A DNA stretch of 25,195 nucleotides from JBBSIN01 sp038232055 (lineage in GTDB: Bacteria; Actinomycetota; Actinomycetes; JADGOV01). Location: assembly GCA_038232055.1 (NCBI GenBank), contig JBBSIN010000033.1, forward strand, positions 1 through 25,195. Direction: 5' to 3'. This document shows positions 6,783 to 14,658 of the stretch, piece after piece (position 1 is the stretch's first letter; each line of letters opens with the position of its first letter). The position numbers and the translations under genes were made by a program. The notes beneath the pieces are model-generated. The model searched no databases and was not told the origin of the DNA. It saw nothing but the letters and a program-made list of their open reading frames with translations.

Positions 6783-8003
6783 TCAACCGGAGGCCCGGCG
6801 CAGCGGGCTGAGAAAGGCGAGTGCGGCACCGACCGCAGTGACGAGTGCCGCGGCCACGAGGGCGACCCGGACGCCGGCGACCGCGGCGACGGCTCCGCCC
6901 AGCAGCGCGCCGACCGGCCAGCCCAGTCCCCAGGACAGCATCCGGCCGGCCACGTTGACCCGGCTCTGCAGGTGCTCCGGCGTGTTCTGCTGACGAAAGG
7001 TGATCGCGTTGACCACGACGAGCATGTACACCCCTCCCCACAGAGCGGTGAGCACGAGCGCAGCGGCGTACGACGGGGCCACCGCGAGAGCCAGCGCCAG
7101 CGTCGCGCTGATCGGCATGGCGAGCAGCGTGATCCGCGCGGCGCCGGCGCGGCGGACTAGCCAGGGCAGCACCGTGGTCGCCGCCAGCGACCCGAAGCCC
7201 CATACGCCATAGACCAATCCGAGTCGCGCGTCGCCCTGGTGCACCCCGAAAGCGCGGTCGGCGTACACCACGAGCTGCCCGACGAAGGCGCCACCGCTGA
7301 CCGACTGGGCGGCGCCGACGAAGGACATAGTCCGCACGGTGGACTCGTGCCAGAGGAAGCGCAGCCCCTCGGCGATGTCCTGCCGCATGCGCCGCCGCTC
7401 GCCGCCCCGTGGCTGGGACAGCGCGCGACGAATGCCGCGGATCAGCAGCGCCGACAGAAAAAAGGATGCGGCGTCCACCGCCAGGAGGGTCGACGGGCTG
7501 AGGGCCACCAGGGCAGCGCCCGCCGCGGCGGGCGTGACGATCTCGACCAGCGTCGACGCGCCCCACACCGCGCTGTTCGCGGCGGGTAGGCGCTCGCTGC
7601 CGACGAGAGTGGGCAGGGCACCGAACTCCGCGGCGTCGAAGAAGACGAAGGCCGTCGCGAGCGCAGCCGCGACGAGCAGCGCGTGCACCGCCGTGAGCCG
7701 GCCCAGCGCCGCGGCGAGCGGCACCGTGGCGACGACCACCGCGCTGACCACGTCGCCCACGACCATGACCCGCCGCCGGTCGCGCCGGTCGGCGATCGCC
7801 CCGGCGACGAGCCCGATGGCGAGGTACGGGAGCGACTCGACCGCGGTTACCAGGCCGGTGATCAACGGCGAGCCGGTGAGGCGGTAGACGAGGACCGGGA
7901 GGGCGACGTAGGTCACCCCGGAGCCGGCGATCGAGATGACGCGGGACAGCCAGAACCTGACGAAAGCCGGATCGTCCCTCAGCCTCTGGTCGTGGACGGT
8001 CAC
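6783..8003 (-). CDS. MFS transporter (MFS_3/EntS-like exporter)
   Basis: A 406-aa multi-pass membrane protein with about 12 hydrophobic segments. After the first helix (FWLSRVISIAGSGVTYVALPVLV) come the typical MFS loop GLVAGAIADRRDRRRVMVVGD between helices 2 and 3 and a long charged central loop (IRRALSQPRGGERRRMRQDIAEGLRFLW). This arrangement matches the MFS_3 group that includes the enterobactin exporter EntS and macrolide exporters; the cargo cannot be told from sequence. I use the GTG at 8003 (VTVHDQRLRDDPAFVRFW), because family homology begins there. The longer frame from 8087 would overlap the divergent racemase gene. The resulting 55-bp divergent spacer must hold promoters for both genes. 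Confidence 0.88.
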   Translation of the reverse strand: MTVHDQRLRDDPAFVRFWLSRVISIAGSGVTYVALPVLVYRLTGSPLITGLVTAVESLPYLAIGLVAGAIADRRDRRRVMVVGDVVSAVVVATVPLAAALGRLTAVHALLVAAALATAFVFFDAAEFGALPTLVGSERLPAANSAVWGASTLVEIVTPAAAGAALVALSPSTLLAVDAASFFLSALLIRGIRRALSQPRGGERRRMRQDIAEGLRFLWHESTVRTMSFVGAAQSVSGGAFVGQLVVYADRAFGVHQGDARLGLVYGVWGFGSLAATTVLPWLVRRAGAARITLLAMPISATLALALAVAPSYAAALVLTALWGGVYMLVVVNAITFRQQNTPEHLQSRVNVAGRMLSWGLGWPVGALLGGAVAAVAGVRVALVAAALVTAVGAALAFLSPLRRASG

Positions 8004-8058
8004 CGCAGCATCGTCGCCGAACCGATACCGTCGACGTTCATCGGATAGCGAGGGCGAG

Positions 8059-8748
8059 ATGAAGACGATCGGGCTGCTCGGCGGCATGAGCTGGGAGTCG
8101 ACGGCGGTCTACTACCGGCTGCTCAACGAGGGTGTCCGTGACCGCCTCGGCGGGCTGCGCTCGGCGCGCGTCGTCCTGTGGTCGGTGGACTTCGAGGAGG
8201 TCGCGGCGTTGCAGCGGGCCGACCGGTGGGACGACGCGGCGGGGCTGCTGGCCAAGGCGGCCAAGGAGCTCGAGGCCGCCGGCGCCGAGATGGTCGCGAT
8301 CTGCACCAACACCATGCACCTGGTCGCGGACCAGGTGGCTGCCGCGGTCTCCCTCCCGCTGGTCCACCTGATTGACGTCACCGCCGAGGAGTGTCGGCGG
8401 CGGGGGTGTACGAGCGTCGGGCTGCTCGGGACGGCGTACACGATGGAGGAGCCCTTCTACCGCGATCGGCTCGCTTCCCACGGGCTCGACGTCCTCGTCC
8501 CGGACGAGGCTGACCGCGCCATGATCCACTCGGTGATCTTCGACGAGCTCTGCCGGGGCGTCGTCGACGACGTGTCGCGGACGCGCTACCTGGCGACGGT
8601 CGAACGGCTCGCGCGCCGAGGCGCGGAGGTCGTCGTCCTCGGTTGTACCGAGATCGGGCTGCTGCTCGGCGGTGCCCATGCGAGCGTCCCGCTGCTCGAC
8701 ACCACGGAGCTGCACTGCGCCGCCCTGCTCGATCGTGCCCTCGACTGA
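8059..8748 (+). CDS. Aspartate/glutamate racemase family protein
   Basis: A 229-aa PLP-independent amino-acid racemase-family protein. It begins MKTIGLLGGMSWESTAVYYR, the usual start of the YgeA/aspartate-racemase subgroup. The two catalytic cysteines used for two-base proton transfer are present: C82 in AICTNTMH and C196 in VVLGCTEIGLLL. Length is normal (225-240). The start at ATG 8059 is fixed by the family N-terminus; GAGGG a few nt upstream can serve as ribosome binding site. A TAGCGA box 7 nt upstream is a weak leaderless alternative. Transcribed divergently from the MFS exporter. Substrate (aspartate, glutamate, or a broad amino-acid range) is not decidable here. It is not MurI, which has a different N-terminal motif. 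Confidence 0.9.
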   Translation: MKTIGLLGGMSWESTAVYYRLLNEGVRDRLGGLRSARVVLWSVDFEEVAALQRADRWDDAAGLLAKAAKELEAAGAEMVAICTNTMHLVADQVAAAVSLPLVHLIDVTAEECRRRGCTSVGLLGTAYTMEEPFYRDRLASHGLDVLVPDEADRAMIHSVIFDELCRGVVDDVSRTRYLATVERLARRGAEVVVLGCTEIGLLLGGAHASVPLLDTTELHCAALLDRALD

Positions 8749-8864
8749 GCTCAGCTCGACGCGTTCGCCATTCGCTTGACGCATCGACATGGTGCCGCGA
8801 GGGCGGCGTAGAACTTGCTGCTATCCGCGCACGGGCGTGCGGAGGAAGTCCCTACCCGCCGCCG

Positions 8865-8881
8865 CGCGGCGCTGCGCCGCG
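8865..8881. terminator. Possible hairpin in the racemase-etfB spacer
   Basis: cgcggcg (8865-8871), loop ctg, cgccgcg (8875-8881) form a 7-bp GC-only stem about 117 nt after the racemase stop and 76 nt before etfB. There is no T-run. It may be a weak terminator or chance in GC-rich DNA. The rest of the 209-bp spacer shows nothing clear; CAGACT near 8917 could be the -10 box of etfB. Confidence 0.25.
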
Positions 8882-8957
8882 GAAGGGGTACGTGTACGGC
8901 CGCGCAGGTCGATCGGCCAGACTGGGACGTTCCCGCTCTCGGAGGCTCGGCAGTCCT

Positions 8958-9749
8958 ATGAAGATCGTCGTTTGTGTCAAGCAGGTGCCCGACACGTGGG
9001 CCGAGAAGCGCCTTGCCCCCAGTGACAGCACCGTCGACCGCGAGTCGGTCGACGGTGTCATCAATGAGCTCGACGAGTACGCCATCGAGGAGTCGCTCCG
9101 GATCAAGGAGTCGGGGCAGGACGGGGCAGACAGCACGGTGACGGTGCTGACGATGGGACCTGAGAAGGCGGCGGAGTCGATCCGCAAGGCGCTGTCGATG
9201 GGCGCCGACGCCGCGGTGCACCTCGTCGACGAGGGTCTGCACGGCTCCGACGCGGTCCAGACGTCGTACGCGATCGTGCAGGCGCTCGGGACGCTGACGT
9301 GGGACCTCGTCGTCTTCGGGTCGGAGTCGACGGACGCCCGGATGAGCGTGCTCCCCGCGATGGTGGCGGAGCGGCTCGGCGTGCCGCAGCTCTCCTACGC
9401 GCGCAAGGTGGAGATCACCGAGGGCACCGTCCGGATCGAGCGGCTGACCGAGGTGGGCTACGACGTCGTCGAGGGGTCGTCGCCGGCGGTGGTGAGCGTG
9501 GTCGAGAAGATCAACGAGCCGCGCTACCCCTCTTTCAAGGGGATCATGGCAGCGAAGAAGAAGCCGCTGACGACGCTGACGCTCGCCGACGCCGGCATCG
9601 AGAGCGACCGGGTCGGCCTCGCCAACGCCCCGACCGTGGTGGCCGAGTTCACCGAGGCACCACCGCGCGGCGCGGGGACCATCGTCAACGACGAGGGCAA
9701 CGGCGGGACCAAGCTCGCCGAGTTCCTCGCCTCGAAGAAGTTCGTCTGA
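8958..9749 (+). CDS. etfB: Electron transfer flavoprotein, beta subunit
   Basis: A 263-aa protein (fixA in mycobacterial naming). It begins MKIVVCVKQVPDTWAEKRL and contains GVINELDEYAIEESLRIKE, the conserved start of EtfB, then VTVLTMGPEKAAESIRKALSMG and DLVVFGSESTDARMSVLP. The recognition-loop region (PAVVSVVEKINEPRYPSFKGIMAAKKKP) is typical of EtfB. With EtfA it forms the heterodimer that carries FAD and AMP, takes electrons from acyl-CoA and other dehydrogenases, and passes them to ETF-quinone oxidoreductase. No dehydrogenase gene lies in this window. etfA follows 14 bp downstream. The Shine-Dalgarno GGAGG lies 13 nt from the ATG, longer than usual. Confidence 0.97.
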   Translation: MKIVVCVKQVPDTWAEKRLAPSDSTVDRESVDGVINELDEYAIEESLRIKESGQDGADSTVTVLTMGPEKAAESIRKALSMGADAAVHLVDEGLHGSDAVQTSYAIVQALGTLTWDLVVFGSESTDARMSVLPAMVAERLGVPQLSYARKVEITEGTVRIERLTEVGYDVVEGSSPAVVSVVEKINEPRYPSFKGIMAAKKKPLTTLTLADAGIESDRVGLANAPTVVAEFTEAPPRGAGTIVNDEGNGGTKLAEFLASKKFV

Positions 9750-9763
9750 GGAGCAGCGCACCG

Positions 9764-10723
9764 ATGCCGGAGATACTCGTCCTCGTCGAGCACGCCGATG
9801 GGGCGCCGAAGAAGGTCACCTACGAGCTGCTCACCCTCGCCGGCTCGCTCGGTGAGGCGAGCGCGGTCTGGGTCGGGCCCGGTGGGGAGGGCGCCCAGGA
9901 CGTGCTCGGTCAGTACGGCGCCCAGCGCCTCTACCTGGCCGCCGACCCCGAGCTCGAGCAGTACGCCGTCGCCCCCAAGGCCGAGGTGCTCGCGCAGCTC
10001 GTGCGGGACAAGTCTCCCGCGGCAGTCCTCGTCAGCTCTACGGCGGAGGGCAAGGAGGTCGCCGGCCGGCTGGCGGTGCGGGTCGAGTCCGGCGTCATCA
10101 CCGACGCGGTGGGAATCAGCGCCGATCTCGTCGCCGAGCAGTCGATCTTCGGCGGCGGGGTCGTCGTCCACTCGGAGGTCCGGCGCGGCACGCCGATCTT
10201 CACCGTACGGCCGAACTCGGTGGCTCCCGAGGCCCTCTCCTCGGCCGGCTCGCCGACCGTGGAGCAGGTCTCGGTCGAGCTCTCGGACGCGGCGAAGGGC
10301 GCCCGCGTGCTCGACCGGGTGGTGGAGAAGAAGGGCGGGCGCCCGGAGCTCGCGGAGGCGGCGATCGTCGTGTCCGGCGGCCGTGGGGTCGGCAGCGCCG
10401 ACGGCTTCGGCGTGGTGGAGCAGCTCGCCGACGCCTTGGGAGCCGCCGTCGGGGCGTCCCGCGCGGCGACCGACGCGGGCTGGTACCCGCACGTCAACCA
10501 GGTCGGGCAGACCGGCAAGACCGTGTCGCCCCAGCTCTACGTCGCGGTCGGCATCTCGGGCGCCATCCAGCACCGGGCCGGCATGCAGACCTCGAAGACG
10601 ATCGTCGCGGTCAACAAGGACCGCGAGGCGCCCATCTTCGAGCTCGTCGACTACGGCGTCGTAGGCGACCTCTTCGCCGTCGTACCGCAGCTGACCCAGG
10701 AGATCGAGAAGCGCAAGGGATGA
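9764..10723 (+). CDS. etfA: Electron transfer flavoprotein, alpha subunit
   Basis: A 319-aa protein (fixB in mycobacterial naming). The N-terminal domain (residues 1-190, MPEILVLVEHADGAPKKVTYELLTLAG) matches the EtfA alpha/beta fold. The C-terminal FAD domain carries IVVSGGRGVGSADGF, RAATDAGWYPHVNQVGQTGKTV and YVAVGISGAIQHRAGMQTSK, which bind the FAD phosphates and adenosine, and ends with DLFAVVPQLTQEIEKRKG. The ATG at 9764 has GAGGAG 11 nt upstream, overlapping the end of etfB, so the pair is one transcript. The product acts with EtfB as electron carrier in acyl-CoA oxidation. A hairpin follows at 10751-10773. Confidence 0.97.
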   Translation: MPEILVLVEHADGAPKKVTYELLTLAGSLGEASAVWVGPGGEGAQDVLGQYGAQRLYLAADPELEQYAVAPKAEVLAQLVRDKSPAAVLVSSTAEGKEVAGRLAVRVESGVITDAVGISADLVAEQSIFGGGVVVHSEVRRGTPIFTVRPNSVAPEALSSAGSPTVEQVSVELSDAAKGARVLDRVVEKKGGRPELAEAAIVVSGGRGVGSADGFGVVEQLADALGAAVGASRAATDAGWYPHVNQVGQTGKTVSPQLYVAVGISGAIQHRAGMQTSKTIVAVNKDREAPIFELVDYGVVGDLFAVVPQLTQEIEKRKG

Positions 10724-10750
10724 GCCGGCGTACGCCTCCCGCCGGCTTCA

Positions 10751-10773
10751 GCTCCGGCGGCGCTGGCCGGAGC
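10751..10773 (+). terminator. Hairpin terminator after etfA
   Basis: gctccggc (10751-10758) and gccggagc (10766-10773) pair perfectly over 8 bp around a 7-nt loop, 27 nt after the etfA stop. There is no T-run, which is acceptable for actinobacteria. It probably ends the etfBA transcript. Confidence 0.5.
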
Positions 10774-10929
10774 CGCCCCGAATCGGAGACGTCCGGATGC
10801 GCCTTCCGGATCCCCCAAGCCAGCGGGTGGGTGGCCACGCTGTGTGTGGGCCTGATGGCGCCTCAAGATTGTCCGAGGATGGGTCCGAGCGACTTGCGTC
10901 CCGTTTTCGCAGGTCGTCCGCCGAGATCT

Positions 10930-10965
10930 CCTCGGACGATCCCTCGGACGATCCCTCGGACGATC
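10930..10965. repeat. Three perfect tandem copies of a 12-bp repeat
   Basis: cctcggacgatc occurs at 10930, 10942 and 10954 with no mismatch. Directly before it, ccgag (10921-10925) and ctcgg (10931-10935) form a small inverted repeat that includes the start of copy 1. The array lies about 105 bp upstream of the cysteine desulfurase -10 box, far enough for an activator site but also compatible with slippage. Confidence 0.95.
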
Positions 10966-11070
10966 AAGCAGCGACGTCCGGCGCGACCGGGTGCCCCAAC
11001 TAGGAACCTTAGCTACGGACCCAGCTATGGACGCTGGTGCCGAGCAGCGGAGGCAGAGTTCGAACGGAGC

Positions 11071-11076
11071 TAAAGT
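11071..11076 (+). promoter_or_regulatory. -10 box, probable leaderless promoter of the cysteine desulfurase-mnmA operon
   Basis: TAAAGT ends 7 nt before the ATG at 11084, with no Shine-Dalgarno in between. It fits the TANNNT box of leaderless actinobacterial genes. It is the most consensus-like of the set in this window. Confidence 0.55.
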
Positions 11077-11083
11077 GGCGGCG

Positions 11084-12304
11084 ATGACATATCTCGACCA
11101 CGCGGCGTCGACGCCCATGCTTCCCGAGGCGGTCGAGGCAGTTGCCGCGCAGCTCGGGGCGTTCGGTAACCCCTCCTCGCTGCACGCCACCGGTCGCCGC
11201 GCGCGACGCGTGGTCGAGGAGTCGCGGGAGACGGTGGCGCAGGCGCTCGGGGCCCGTCCGAGCGAGGTCGTGTTCACGACCGGTGGAACCGAGAGCGACA
11301 ACCTCGCGGTCAAGGGCATCTTCTGGGCACGACGCGCCGCGGACCCACGCCGGAACCGGGTGCTCGCGAGTGCCGTGGAGCACCACGCCGTACTCGACTC
11401 CGCGCTGTGGTTGGCGCAGCACGAGGGTGCCCAGATCACCTGGCTGGCGGTCGAGGAGACCGGGCGCGTGCGTCCCGACGTGCTGAGGTCGGCGCTCGCG
11501 GCGTACCCGGACGAGGTGGCGCTGGTCAGCGTGCAGTGGGCGAACAACGAGGTCGGCACCGTCCAGCCGATCGGGGAGCTCGCCGAGATAGCAGCGGAGT
11601 ACGGCGTACCGCTGCACAGCGACGCCGTCCAGGCGGTGGGCGCGCTGCCGGTGGACATCGCGGCCAGCGGGCTCGGCGCCATGACGGTCACCGGTCACAA
11701 GCTCGGCGGCCCGGTGGGCACCGGCGCGCTGCTGCTCGCTCGCGGGGTCGACTGCGTCCCGGTGCTGCACGGCGGCGGACAGGAGCGCGACGTGCGCTCC
11801 GGCACGCTTGACGTCGCCGGCATCGCCGGGTTCGCCGTCGCCGCCGAGCGCGCCGCCAAGGAGCAGCCCGAGCGGGCGGACCGGCTTTCCACGCTGCGCG
11901 ACGACCTGGTACGCCGGCTCGTCGAGGTCGTCCCGGACGCCGTGCTCAACGGTGACCCGACGCTGCGGCTCGACCGGCGGCTGCCGGGCAACGCGCACTT
12001 CTCGTTTCCCGGCTGCGAGGGCGACTCGCTGCTCATGCTGCTCGACGCGCGGGGAATCGAGTGCTCGACCGGGTCGGCCTGCTCGGCCGGTGTCGCTCGG
12101 CCCAGCCACGTCCTGCTTGCCATGGGCGCCGACGAGGATCGCGCCCGCGGGTCGCTGCGCTTCTCCCTCGGGCACCCGTCGACTCCGGCCGACGTCGATG
12201 CGCTGATCGAGTCGATCGGTCCGGTCGTCGAGCGGGCCGGTCGCGCGGGGGATGCAGCACGCGCAGGGGACGCGGCACGCGCGGGGGACGCGGCACGGCG
12301 ATGA
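11084..12304 (+). CDS. iscS: Cysteine desulfurase (NifS/IscS family)
   Basis: A 406-aa PLP enzyme that takes sulfur from cysteine as an enzyme-bound persulfide and passes it to acceptors such as MnmA. MTYLDHAASTPM is the family start. H101 in AVEHHAVL stacks on PLP, DAVQAVG follows, and K206 in TGHKLGGPVGTG forms the Schiff base. The catalytic C333 lies in ECSTGSACSAG. No scaffold (IscU/SufU) gene lies nearby. The last four bases form ATGA with the mnmA start, so the two proteins are translationally coupled, which fits a dedicated role in tRNA thiolation. Residues 388-405 are an unusual threefold AGDAAR repeat, beyond the normal fold end. The symbol is by analogy to Rv3025c as I recall it. 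Confidence 0.95.
   Translation: MTYLDHAASTPMLPEAVEAVAAQLGAFGNPSSLHATGRRARRVVEESRETVAQALGARPSEVVFTTGGTESDNLAVKGIFWARRAADPRRNRVLASAVEHHAVLDSALWLAQHEGAQITWLAVEETGRVRPDVLRSALAAYPDEVALVSVQWANNEVGTVQPIGELAEIAAEYGVPLHSDAVQAVGALPVDIAASGLGAMTVTGHKLGGPVGTGALLLARGVDCVPVLHGGGQERDVRSGTLDVAGIAGFAVAAERAAKEQPERADRLSTLRDDLVRRLVEVVPDAVLNGDPTLRLDRRLPGNAHFSFPGCEGDSLLMLLDARGIECSTGSACSAGVARPSHVLLAMGADEDRARGSLRFSLGHPSTPADVDALIESIGPVVERAGRAGDAARAGDAARAGDAARR
12245..12298 (+). repeat. In-frame 18-bp x3 coding repeat at the end of the cysteine desulfurase gene
   Basis: Units start at 12245, 12263 and 12281, each encoding AGDAAR. They differ at only a few positions, so duplication is recent. The extension ends just before the ATGA overlap with mnmA. 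Confidence 0.95.
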
Positions 12305-13389
12305 GCCGGCGTCGTACGGTGCTCGCCGCCATGTCGGGCGGCGTCGACTCGGCGGTTGCCGCTGCCCGAGCCAAGGACGCGGGGCACGACGTCACGGGCG
12401 TGCACCTCGCGCTGTCGGCCGCGCCGGACTCCCACCGCACCGGGGCGCGAGGCTGCTGCACGCTAGAGGATGCCCGCGACGCCCGCCGGGCCGCCGACGT
12501 GATCGGCATCCCGTTCTACGTCTGGGACCTCGCGGAACGGTTCCGGATCGACGTGGTGGACGACTTCGTGGCGGAGTACGCCGCCGGCCGAACGCCCAAC
12601 CCGTGCATGCGCTGCAACGAGCGGATCAAGTTCGCCGCGGTGCTCGACCGGGCGCTGGCGCTCGGGTTCGACGCGGTGGCCACCGGCCACCACGCGCGCA
12701 TCGTCGACGGCGCGCTGTTTCGCAGCGTCGACCCGGCGAAGGACCAGTCGTACGTCCTCGGCGTACTCACCGCCCACCAGCTGGCGCACGCCATGTTCCC
12801 GCTTGGGGACTGCACGAAGGCGCAGGTGCGCGCTGAAGCTGCCCGCCGCGGGCTCGCCGTCGCCGACAAGCCCGACAGCTACGACGTCTGCTTCGTCGCG
12901 GATGGCGACACGGCCGGCTTCCTGCGCAGGCGGCTCGGCGAGCGGCCTGGCGAGATCGTCGAAAACGGCTCGGACGGAGCCGCCGTCGTCGGACGTCACG
13001 ACGGTGCCTACGCCTTCACGGTGGGGCAGCGGCGCGGCCTTCGGCTGGGTCGACCGGCGCCGGACGGGCTGCCCCGCTACGTGCTCGACATCGCGCCGGC
13101 CTCCGGCACGGTGACGGTCGGCCCGGCCGCGGCACTCGACGTCGACGCGCTGACCGGCGCGCTGCCGAGGTGGTGCGGTCCGGCACCCGCGGGCGCCGTA
13201 CGCCTGCTGGCTCAGGTGCGCGCCCACGGCGACGCGGTGCCCTGCCGGGCCGAGCTGCGGAACGACCGGCTGACCGTACGGCTCGACGCGCCGCTGCGCG
13301 GGGTGGCGCCGGGGCAGGCGGTGGTGCTCTACGACGACGACCGGGTCGTCGGGTCTGCGACGATCACAGCGACCAGCCGCGGCGCCTGA
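12301..13389 (+). CDS. mnmA: tRNA-specific 2-thiouridylase MnmA
   Basis: A 362-aa enzyme that activates U34 of Lys, Glu and Gln tRNAs with ATP and replaces its O2 by sulfur. The PP-loop ATP-binding motif SGGVDS (12-17) is followed by the two catalytic cysteines: C105 in NPCMRCNERIKF, and C197 in DSYDVCFVADGD, which carries the persulfide. TGHHARI and SVDPAKDQSYVLGVL match the tRNA-binding region. FTVGQRRGLRLG and the C-terminal barrel complete the family order. ATG 12301-12303 overlaps the desulfurase stop by 4 bp (ATGA), and the neighbour is its likely sulfur donor. Length is normal for the family (about 350-380). No Tus-relay genes are visible nearby. Confidence 0.96.
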   Translation: MSRRRTVLAAMSGGVDSAVAAARAKDAGHDVTGVHLALSAAPDSHRTGARGCCTLEDARDARRAADVIGIPFYVWDLAERFRIDVVDDFVAEYAAGRTPNPCMRCNERIKFAAVLDRALALGFDAVATGHHARIVDGALFRSVDPAKDQSYVLGVLTAHQLAHAMFPLGDCTKAQVRAEAARRGLAVADKPDSYDVCFVADGDTAGFLRRRLGERPGEIVENGSDGAAVVGRHDGAYAFTVGQRRGLRLGRPAPDGLPRYVLDIAPASGTVTVGPAAALDVDALTGALPRWCGPAPAGAVRLLAQVRAHGDAVPCRAELRNDRLTVRLDAPLRGVAPGQAVVLYDDDRVVGSATITATSRGA

Positions 13390-13399
13390 CGGTGGTCGG

Positions 13400-13405
13400 T
13401 AGGCT
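13400..13405 (+). promoter_or_regulatory. -10 box, probable leaderless promoter of the DUF3039-MetE-like-ligA operon
   Basis: TAGGCT ends 6 nt before the GTG at 13412, and the 22-bp gap after mnmA has no ribosome binding site. It would give the ligA operon its own start, separate from mnmA. The same hexamer precedes the enoyl-CoA hydratase gene. Confidence 0.5.
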
Positions 13406-13411
13406 GACCCG

Positions 13412-13648
13412 GTGACATCCACGGAGACGGTTTCCCGTCCGGAGCTGTCCCAGACCGGGGTCGGCAAGCCGTCGAAGGCGCACATCGCGCGCGCCGACGA
13501 GGTGACCGAGGCCTACGTCATGGGCAGCGAGATCACCGCGCTCTGCGGCTACCGGTGGGTGCCGTCACGGGACCCGGCCGGGCTGCCGGTGTGTCCGGAC
13601 TGCAAGGCCATCGCGCTGCAGACCTCCGGCGGCCTTCCCGAGGCGTGA
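13412..13648 (+). CDS. DUF3039 family small zinc-binding-like protein
   Basis: A 78-aa protein resembling the actinobacterial DUF3039 family, whose function is unknown. The signature is ALCGYRWVPSRDPAGLPVCPDCK, a C45-x15-C61-x2-C64 arrangement that with H24 (SKAHIARAD) could hold one Zn2+. The first 20 residues look disordered. The GTG start at 13412 is supported by the -10 box 6 nt upstream and by the family N-terminus. Its stop TGA overlaps the GTG of the MetE-like gene, giving tight coupling. The three-gene run DUF3039, MetE-like, ligA suggests shared expression but not a shared pathway I can name. Confidence 0.85.
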   Translation: MTSTETVSRPELSQTGVGKPSKAHIARADEVTEAYVMGSEITALCGYRWVPSRDPAGLPVCPDCKAIALQTSGGLPEA

Positions 13649-14658
13649 GCGTTCCCTGGCCGGTCGGGTCGGCTACCGGAGTCGGCTCGCTGCCCGGCAC
13701 CGACCCGGCGGAGGCGGTCCGGGAGGTCTTCGGTGAGCTGCCCGAGCTGCCGCACCTGCCAGAGCTGCCGGGCCGCGGTCCAGGTGCGGATCTGATCGGC
13801 CGCAGTGCTGTCCTGCTGACTGACCTGCACGTCGACCTGCAACCCGCCGGCTGGCGGTTCGTCGCGTCGGCCGGCCTCGACGAGCGCCGGGCCGCCGGTC
13901 TGCTGGCTCGCGACCTGGATGCGCTCGAAGAGCACGCTTCGGCGTACGAAGGACCGCTGAAGCTGCAGGCCGCCGGCCCATGGACGCTCGCCGCCGGCGT
14001 CGAGCTGCCTCGCGGCAACCGGGCGCTGTCCGATCCGGGCGCGGTCCGCGACATCACGGCCGCGCTGGCCGAGGGGCTCACTGTGCACCTGGCCGGCGTC
14101 CGGACCCGCGTGCCAGGGGCCACGCTGCTCCTGCAGCTGGACGAGCCGGCACTGCCCGCCGTACTGACCGGCCGGGTGCCGACCGCGAGCGGTTTCGCGA
14201 CGCTCCGGTCCGTCGACGAGGTCGTCGCCACCGCCGCGCTGGGCACTGTGATCGACGCGCTCGGCGCAGCCGGCGCCGTGCCGGTCGTGCACTGCTGCGC
14301 CGCGGATCCGCCCATCGAGCTGCTCACGTCAGCCGGCGCCGCCGCGCTTTCCCTCGACGCGACACTGCTTTCCGAACGGGCCGACGATGCCCTCGGGATG
14401 GCGATCGAGGCGGGCGTCGGCCTGCTGCTCGGCGTCGTCGCGGCCGATCCGTCGACCGACGCGGAACTGTCACACCCCTCTCGTACGGTCGAGCCCGTGC
14501 GAGAGATCTGGCGCCGTCTCGGTTTCGCCGCCGACCGGCTTGCGGCGGTCGTCGCCGTCACACCGACGTGCGGGCTGGCGGGGGCGACCCCGGCGTACGC
14601 ACGCGCGGCGATGACCTTGTGCCGCTCCGCCGCCCGGCTCCTCGCCGAGGACGGCTGA
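13645..14658 (+). CDS. Short cobalamin-independent methionine synthase (MetE C-terminal domain)-like protein
   Basis: A 337-aa single-domain relative of the MetE C-terminal barrel; true MetE is about 750 aa with two barrels. It starts at a GTG overlapping the previous stop, followed by VPWPVGSATGVGSLPGTDP, the family opening. LLLQLDEPALPAVL (D166, E167) fits the substrate-facing strand. H216 and C217/C218 in VVHCCAADPP, plus C309 in TPTCGLAGATP, fit three of the MetE zinc ligands. Because it lacks the N-terminal barrel and the folate-binding layout, I do not call it MetE; the methyl donor and acceptor are unknown. As I recall it corresponds to Rv3015c, next to ligA in mycobacteria. Its stop overlaps the ligA ATG by 1 nt. 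Confidence 0.85.
   Translation: MSVPWPVGSATGVGSLPGTDPAEAVREVFGELPELPHLPELPGRGPGADLIGRSAVLLTDLHVDLQPAGWRFVASAGLDERRAAGLLARDLDALEEHASAYEGPLKLQAAGPWTLAAGVELPRGNRALSDPGAVRDITAALAEGLTVHLAGVRTRVPGATLLLQLDEPALPAVLTGRVPTASGFATLRSVDEVVATAALGTVIDALGAAGAVPVVHCCAADPPIELLTSAGAAALSLDATLLSERADDALGMAIEAGVGLLLGVVAADPSTDAELSHPSRTVEPVREIWRRLGFAADRLAAVVAVTPTCGLAGATPAYARAAMTLCRSAARLLAEDG

Larger units (their letters stand above)
10724..11083. other. 360-bp gene-free spacer between etfA and the cysteine desulfurase gene
   Basis: I see no credible gene here. It holds a hairpin close behind etfA, a TCCGGA pair (10792-10797 and 10805-10810) able to form a second small hairpin, three 12-bp tandem repeats (10930-10965), and the -10 box of the downstream gene (11071-11076). 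GC content is visibly lower than in the flanking genes in the last 100 bp. The 117-codon open frame from 10720 uses many A- or T-ending codons and is not gene-like. Confidence 0.75.

Noticed and set aside
8004..8087. Longer N-terminus of the MFS transporter from 8087
   Set aside because: It would overlap the start of the divergent racemase gene and adds residues outside the family fold.
10720..11073. A 117-codon open frame starting with ATGA overlap at the etfA stop
   Set aside because: Many codons end in A or T, unlike every real gene here; it reads through a hairpin and the 12-bp repeats (giving PRTI three times) and stops inside the -10 box of the next gene. No family resemblance.
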